Assembly: GCA_022614735.1 (NCBI GenBank)
Contig: JAKEHZ010000201.1
Coordinates: forward strand, 1 to 6,412
Length of the DNA stretch: 6,412 nt
DNA from: Acidobacteriota bacterium
GTDB taxonomy: Bacteria > Acidobacteriota > Blastocatellia > RBC074
Direction: 5' to 3'
Position numbers and translations under genes: made by a program. Positions 1 to 3,643 of this stretch are shown here, one piece after another; positions within the stretch are counted from its first letter, which is position 1, and the number at the start of each line of letters is the position of its first letter. Below the pieces are notes generated by a model. It was not told the origin of the DNA. It worked only from the letters and a program-made list of their open reading frames with translations, and searched no databases.

Positions 1-572
1 TGTGCCCAGGAGGTATTAAGTTGCTGCCATTCAGAAGGTGCAAGCACGCCGTATTCGAGAACATCGAACCCTGCTGCTTGGTAGCGCGGGATCAAAGTCC
101 TCTGCAGAAATTCGGCTGTGAGCGGTTCGAGTCCAAGACGTGAGATCTCAGTTTGATCTCTCTCAGGATCGAGCGCGATGACGATCTCGAGCCACCCCTC
201 CGGCGCACAGACGCGTCGCAGGTTTCCCAGTACGGCTTCCTCACCCATCGCTACAGCGCGCAGCAAACTTCCCCAGGGGAAATGTATGTGCACTTCGTCG
301 GCCACTCCGTCAAGTTCCGCCGGCAAGGCCTCGACTGAAGCCTGAATGAAGAGGACGTTAGGCAGACCGCCCTTCGCCGGCTTCCGATGAATCTTCTCGG
401 AGATCTTCTCCAGCGCGCTCGTTTGCGCATCCACTCCGATGTAGAACCGATCGGGATGCCGTCGGGCAGATTGGTAAACAAAGCGACCGTCGCCCGTCCC
501 TATGTCTATGATCACGCCCCCACCCGTCCCGTCTGTCTCGTCTGCCCCGTCTGTAGGAAGCGATGAGGTCAT
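1..572 (-). CDS. KamB/NpmA-family 16S rRNA (adenine(1408)-N(1))-methyltransferase, core reading frame, C-terminus cut by window edge
   Basis: This frame encodes 190 residues of a class I SAM-dependent methyltransferase. SAM-binding motif I is IDIGTGDGR (residues 22-30), and the second strand ends in FYIGVD (43-48) with the ribose-binding acid. The family signature KPAKGGLPNV (64-73) and the HFPWGSLL block (97-104) follow. From memory this matches KamB and NpmA closely. Those enzymes methylate N1 of A1408 in the 30S decoding site and confer resistance to kanamycin- and apramycin-type aminoglycosides. The two Trp residues known to clamp A1408 in NpmA (W107, W197) correspond to W100 and W189 here. 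About 25 C-terminal residues lie off the window. I chose ATG 572 because it is the first ATG after an upstream in-frame TAA; GTG 515 is an alternative. Residues 1-19 are low-complexity T/D/G/A sequence, partly made by a 9-nt repeat, and replace the normal N-terminus, which survives in another frame up to 627. The gene may be a pseudogene or an N-terminally altered enzyme. The family call is firm; activity is uncertain. Confidence 0.85.
   Translation of the reverse strand, partial: MTSSLPTDGADETDGTGGGVIIDIGTGDGRFVYQSARRHPDRFYIGVDAQTSALEKISEKIHRKPAKGGLPNVLFIQASVEALPAELDGVADEVHIHFPWGSLLRAVAMGEEAVLGNLRRVCAPEGWLEIVIALDPERDQTEISRLGLEPLTAEFLQRTLIPRYQAAGFDVLEYGVLAPSEWQQLNTSWA
516..552 (-). repeat. 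9-nt tandem repeat tract inside the methyltransferase 5' region
   Basis: On the minus strand the tract reads as successive 9-mers GACGGGGCA, GACGAGACA, GACGGGACG, followed by a degenerate G-rich unit. It falls exactly between the displaced N-terminus and the motif I strand of the methyltransferase, where the family has no insertion. The part exceeding the expected coding length is about 31 nt, which is not a multiple of three and so shifts the frame. The unit resembles the AACGGAACA units of the inverted repeat at 3538-3627. The exact insertion boundaries are ambiguous because the flanking codons resemble the unit. Confidence 0.7.
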
Positions 573-627
573 GGAATGTTCGTTAATCGATCCAGTAGAA
601 TCCTTTGCGACGAATTACTTTCAGCAT
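516..627 (-). pseudogene. Displaced ancestral N-terminus of the A1408 methyltransferase
   Basis: Reading from ATG 627 on the minus strand gives MLKVIRRKGFYWID, then TAA (585-583), then RTFHDLIASYRR up to about 547. This matches in length and pattern the first 26 residues of KamB and NpmA: a basic IxxK start, then xxFxxLxxxY and two residues before the motif I strand. The strand VIIDIGTGDG resumes at 515 in a different frame. Removing about 31 nt (546-516) and changing TAA to a sense codon (GAA is one base away) would restore one continuous protein with family-typical spacing. The simplest reading is a nonsense mutation plus a frameshifting repeat insertion. An alternative is that the first 14 codons now act as a leader ORF whose stop lies 10 nt before ATG 572. 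The alignment is from memory; the reading frames are read directly from the sequence. Confidence 0.7.
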
Positions 628-918
628 AAGTTGCGTCCTTTCTATACTCAGTATGCAGAGAATTATATCCGAAGTGCTCGGCTCGCGCATTGGCAGGAAC
701 GTTGGATAAGGGATTTGTACAACCATCGAGGACTGGCCGATGATCGTGTCCGGCGAATGTGGAAGCTAAACAGCACCCCAGAGGAGTTGAAGGACAACTT
801 TGACGGTCGAATTATTACGATCATGAGTCAGTCTGGATTGGCAGATCCGAAGGAGGTCAGCCACCGAGTTACGCTCCTTGGGACCATCGCCTACTACCAA
901 GCATCTGGCCCCGCTTAG
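571..918 (+). CDS. Doubtful hypothetical ORF between the divergent genes
   Basis: An open frame of 115 codons from ATG 571 (open back to ATG 502) ends at TAG 918, 11 nt before the aminopeptidase start. I do not recognise the product. It is hydrophilic with several Trp, Arg and His residues (for example HWQERWIRDLYNH) and has no membrane segment or signal peptide. In favour: its length, and close spacing to the next gene, which could mean co-transcription. Against: ATG 571 shares the CATG tetranucleotide with the opposing methyltransferase ATG 572; the frame runs over the methyltransferase's remnant N-terminus, Shine-Dalgarno and -10 box; third-base GC looks near neutral; and GAGG sits only 2 nt before the ATG. 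A shorter version from TTG 631 would avoid the N-terminal overlap. It may simply be spacer sequence that happens to be open. Confidence 0.3.
   Translation: MECSLIDPVESFATNYFQHKLRPFYTQYAENYIRSARLAHWQERWIRDLYNHRGLADDRVRRMWKLNSTPEELKDNFDGRIITIMSQSGLADPKEVSHRVTLLGTIAYYQASGPA
636..641 (-). promoter_or_regulatory. Shine-Dalgarno AAAGGA for the ancestral methyltransferase start
   Basis: The minus strand reads AAAGGA, then an 8-nt spacer, then ATG 627. This is near-ideal spacing. It supports 627 rather than 572 as the original start codon, since 572 has no comparable purine tract just upstream. Confidence 0.6.
662..667 (-). promoter_or_regulatory. Putative -10 box (TATAAT) of the methyltransferase gene
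   Basis: A perfect TATAAT lies on the minus strand about 35 nt upstream of ATG 627. It would place transcription start near 655 and give a leader of about 28 nt that contains the Shine-Dalgarno. No good -35 hexamer is seen 16-19 nt further upstream (sequence like AATGCG), so the promoter is weak, activator-dependent or coincidental. Confidence 0.4.
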
Positions 919-929
919 TTCAAGAGCAT

Positions 930-3584
930 ATGATGTCGAATGACGAGATGAGAGACAATGATCTTCCAACCGACGGCGTATCGCGTCAACTGGCTCTTCA
1001 GCGCGCAGCACAAATTGACGATTTGCGCTACCGGCTGAGTTTTGAGCTCATCCCCGGCGCGCCGCGCATCAAAGGCCGTGCGGTGATTCAGCTCAAACTC
1101 GCCAACGCATCTCAACCACTAATCCTCGATTTCCGCGACCTTGATCGAAATGGAAAAGTTATCGAAGGCGCCATCAGTGATCTGAAGGCCAACAATCGCC
1201 CCGTCAATGATCTGCGTCAAATCAACGGCCATATCGTTATACCCGCGCGTTACTTCAAGCATGGAGAAAATACGATCTCGCTCAAGTTTGAAACCGGTCT
1301 GGCTCCGGCCGGCCGGCCCATCATAAGCTATTATGATCGAGACGACGGCAGCGCATATCTCTACACATTGTTTGTGCCGATGGATGCGAGCCTCGCCTTT
1401 CCCTGCTTCGATCAGCCGGATTTGAAAGTGCGGTTCAAGCTCGACGTGACAGTCCCAGGCGATTGGGCGGTGATTTCAAATACGCCGCTTGAAAAGGGAG
1501 AAACGACCGGGCTTCACCCGGCCGATTTCCAGCGTCTGCATTTCCAGGAGACACAACCGATCAGCACTTACCTCTTCGCTTTCGCAGCGGGGCCGTTTTG
1601 TGAACTCGCAGTTCAGGGATCGCCGCCGGATTTGCCTTCACCGCCGCTGCGCCTCTACGTCCGTAAATCAAAACTGACGCGCGCGCAGGAAGAACTGGCT
1701 GAAGTCATGCAGCTGACGCACGAGGGGATGAAACATTTCATTGAATTCTTCGACTATCAATACCCTTTTTCTAAATATGACCAGGTGCTCATCCCCGGAT
1801 TCGCCTACCGCGGGATGGAACACGCGGGCGCGACATTCCTGCGTGAAGATTCGATCCTCATTCCCACCACACCGACCAGGAGCGACCAGCTTAATCGCGC
1901 ATCTTTGCTGCTGCATGAGTTGGCGCACCAATGGTTCGGAAACCTGGTCACGATGCGCTGGTTCGACGATCTGTGGTTGAAAGAAGGCTTCGCGAATTTC
2001 ATGGCATATCACGCGATGGCCGCCATCTATGATCGCGATGATCTGTGGAAGCGGTTTTATATGGCCCACAAACCGCTCGCTTATCAGATTGACTCCACCA
2101 AAGGTGCAACACCGATCTATCAGGAGGTACTCAATCTGAAAGATGCGAAGTCGGCTTACGGCGCGATCGTTTATCAAAAAGCGCCGAGCCTCTTACGCTC
2201 GCTATCGTTCCTCATCGGCGAAGAGAAGTTCCGCGACGGCGTGAGGCTGTTTTTGAATGAGCACGCGTACGCCAACGCCGAATGGAACGACCTGATTCAC
2301 GCGTTCGAAAGATCGTCTGAACAGAAGTTGGAGGCATGGGCCGATGTTTGGATTAAGCGGCGCGGGATGCCACAGATTGACGTTGAATGGAGCTGTGATG
2401 CGCAGGGGGCGATCGATCGTTTCGAGTTGATACAGCGAGATGTCTTGAACGAAGGCGGGGTCTGGCCGATCAAAACCCAGGTGCTTTTAGTTTACGACGA
2501 TGCGCAGCACGTGGAGATCAGCGTTCAGTTTGAAACCCAGCGGGCAAGCGCCCGCGAAGCCATTGGCGAAAACTGCCCTGCTTACGTCTTCGCGAACGAC
2601 GGCGATTTCGGCTACGGGCTATTCATGCTCGACGACCGGAGCCGCAAAGCTGTCACAGATCGTATCAGTAAAATCAATGATGTGTTTCATCGAACGATGC
2701 TCTGGGGCGCATTGTGGGATGCCGTTCGGGAAGGAGGGATGGATCCGTGCGATTTCATCGCGCTGGCGTTGAAATCACTGACGGATGAAAACGATGAAGA
2801 CCTGACACAGAGCTTGCTTGATCGCGTCACGCGCGCCGCTCAACGTTACCTCTCAAAAACCCGGCAGACAATTCTCGCACCGCAAATCGAATCGATGTGC
2901 TTCGAGCGGATGATGAAGTCGAGCGGAGACGGATTGCGTATCACCTACTTCCGTGCGTTCCACGCTATTGCAACAACCTCTGAGGCGCGAGAGAAACTCA
3001 AAGATCTTCTGACAGGCAAACTTGTAATCCCCGGAATCGAGATCAAGCAACTCGATCGCTGGAGGATCATCACCTCACTGCTCGCGCAACAGGATGCTCA
3101 AGCTGAAAGCCTGCTCGAAAGCGAACGCAATCGTGATACTGGTGACGATAGCGGCAAACAGGCCTACATCGCTGGGGCGGCGCACGCCGATGCCGCGACG
3201 AAACGACGATACTTTAATGACTATCTGAAAGATCGAGCCATTCCTGAAGACTGGATCGAAGGCAGCCTGATCCCATTCAATTCGTTCAATCAATCACAGC
3301 TCACCTCACCTTTCCTCGGACCTGCTCTTGAAGCTCTGCCGCAGCTCAAACGCGAACGCAAAATATTCTTCGTGCTGGCGTGGTTGAACGCATTTCTTAT
3401 TGGACAGCAAAGCCCGCAAGCCTTGGATCAAGTGCGAGAGTTCTTGCGAGTAAAAAAGATTGACCGTGATCTTGAATTGAAGGTGATGGAAGTAATGGAT
3501 GAGTTGGAGAGGGGGGAGAGAATACGAAACAGAAGAAGGAAAACGGAACAAACGGAAATAACGGAACAAACGGAATTTCTCTAG
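930..3584 (+). CDS. M1 family zinc aminopeptidase (PepN/ERAP-like), cytoplasmic
   Basis: This 884-residue protein removes N-terminal residues from peptides using one zinc ion. The N-terminal beta domain includes the M1 hallmark FPCFDQPDLK (157-166). The metallopeptidase domain holds GMEH (295-298), HELAH (329-333) and the third zinc ligand E352, giving exact HEXXH-18-E spacing. Y415 in VYQKAPS matches the catalytic tyrosine (PepN Y381). The helical C-terminal half (about 520-860) fits an ERAP1-C-type domain. No signal peptide or membrane segment is seen, so it is probably cytoplasmic, working in peptide turnover. The glutamate of the usual TQFE motif is replaced (TLFV, 146-149), and GAMEN is GMEH; these positions anchor the substrate amino group. 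ATG 930 is chosen for AAGAG just upstream; ATG 933 and 948 are alternatives. The last 13 or so residues (TEQTEITEQTEFL) are encoded by a 9-nt repeat forming a hairpin arm and are probably not ancestral. The gene converges on the STAND gene and diverges from the methyltransferase. Confidence 0.96.
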   Translation: MMSNDEMRDNDLPTDGVSRQLALQRAAQIDDLRYRLSFELIPGAPRIKGRAVIQLKLANASQPLILDFRDLDRNGKVIEGAISDLKANNRPVNDLRQINGHIVIPARYFKHGENTISLKFETGLAPAGRPIISYYDRDDGSAYLYTLFVPMDASLAFPCFDQPDLKVRFKLDVTVPGDWAVISNTPLEKGETTGLHPADFQRLHFQETQPISTYLFAFAAGPFCELAVQGSPPDLPSPPLRLYVRKSKLTRAQEELAEVMQLTHEGMKHFIEFFDYQYPFSKYDQVLIPGFAYRGMEHAGATFLREDSILIPTTPTRSDQLNRASLLLHELAHQWFGNLVTMRWFDDLWLKEGFANFMAYHAMAAIYDRDDLWKRFYMAHKPLAYQIDSTKGATPIYQEVLNLKDAKSAYGAIVYQKAPSLLRSLSFLIGEEKFRDGVRLFLNEHAYANAEWNDLIHAFERSSEQKLEAWADVWIKRRGMPQIDVEWSCDAQGAIDRFELIQRDVLNEGGVWPIKTQVLLVYDDAQHVEISVQFETQRASAREAIGENCPAYVFANDGDFGYGLFMLDDRSRKAVTDRISKINDVFHRTMLWGALWDAVREGGMDPCDFIALALKSLTDENDEDLTQSLLDRVTRAAQRYLSKTRQTILAPQIESMCFERMMKSSGDGLRITYFRAFHAIATTSEAREKLKDLLTGKLVIPGIEIKQLDRWRIITSLLAQQDAQAESLLESERNRDTGDDSGKQAYIAGAAHADAATKRRYFNDYLKDRAIPEDWIEGSLIPFNSFNQSQLTSPFLGPALEALPQLKRERKIFFVLAWLNAFLIGQQSPQALDQVREFLRVKKIDRDLELKVMEVMDELERGERIRNRRRKTEQTEITEQTEFL

Positions 3585-3627
3585 GATTTTTCCGTTTGTT
3601 CCGTTATTTCCGTTTGTTCCGTTTTCC
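3538..3627. terminator. Perfect 38-bp inverted repeat between convergent genes, probable bidirectional terminator
   Basis: The arm at 3538-3575 is exactly complementary to 3590-3627, leaving a 14-nt loop that contains the aminopeptidase TAG (3582-3584). Each arm is built from 9-nt units: AACGGAACA, AACGGAAAT, AACGGAACA, AACGGAATT on the left. It lies in the 59-nt gap between converging stop codons, with its left arm inside the aminopeptidase gene. Pyrimidine-rich sequence follows the stem on both strands, but there is no clean T-run. Terminator function is inferred from position and stem strength. It could equally be a mobile or expanding repeat element that has come to serve that role. Confidence 0.75.
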
Positions 3628-3643
3628 CTATTTCCTCTCTTTA

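Noticed and set aside
153..481. ORFs on both strands at 153-338 (+) and 251-481 (-)
   Set aside because: Shadows of the methyltransferase core frame, which carries all the conserved motifs.
800..828. TTGACG at 800-805 as a -35 box for the aminopeptidase
   Set aside because: No acceptable -10 hexamer at 16-18 nt spacing (sequences such as ATGAGT), so no promoter is claimed.
1668..2177. Minus-strand 169-codon ORF
   Set aside because: Antisense to the catalytic domain of the M1 aminopeptidase, which has a clear motif-rich coding frame here.
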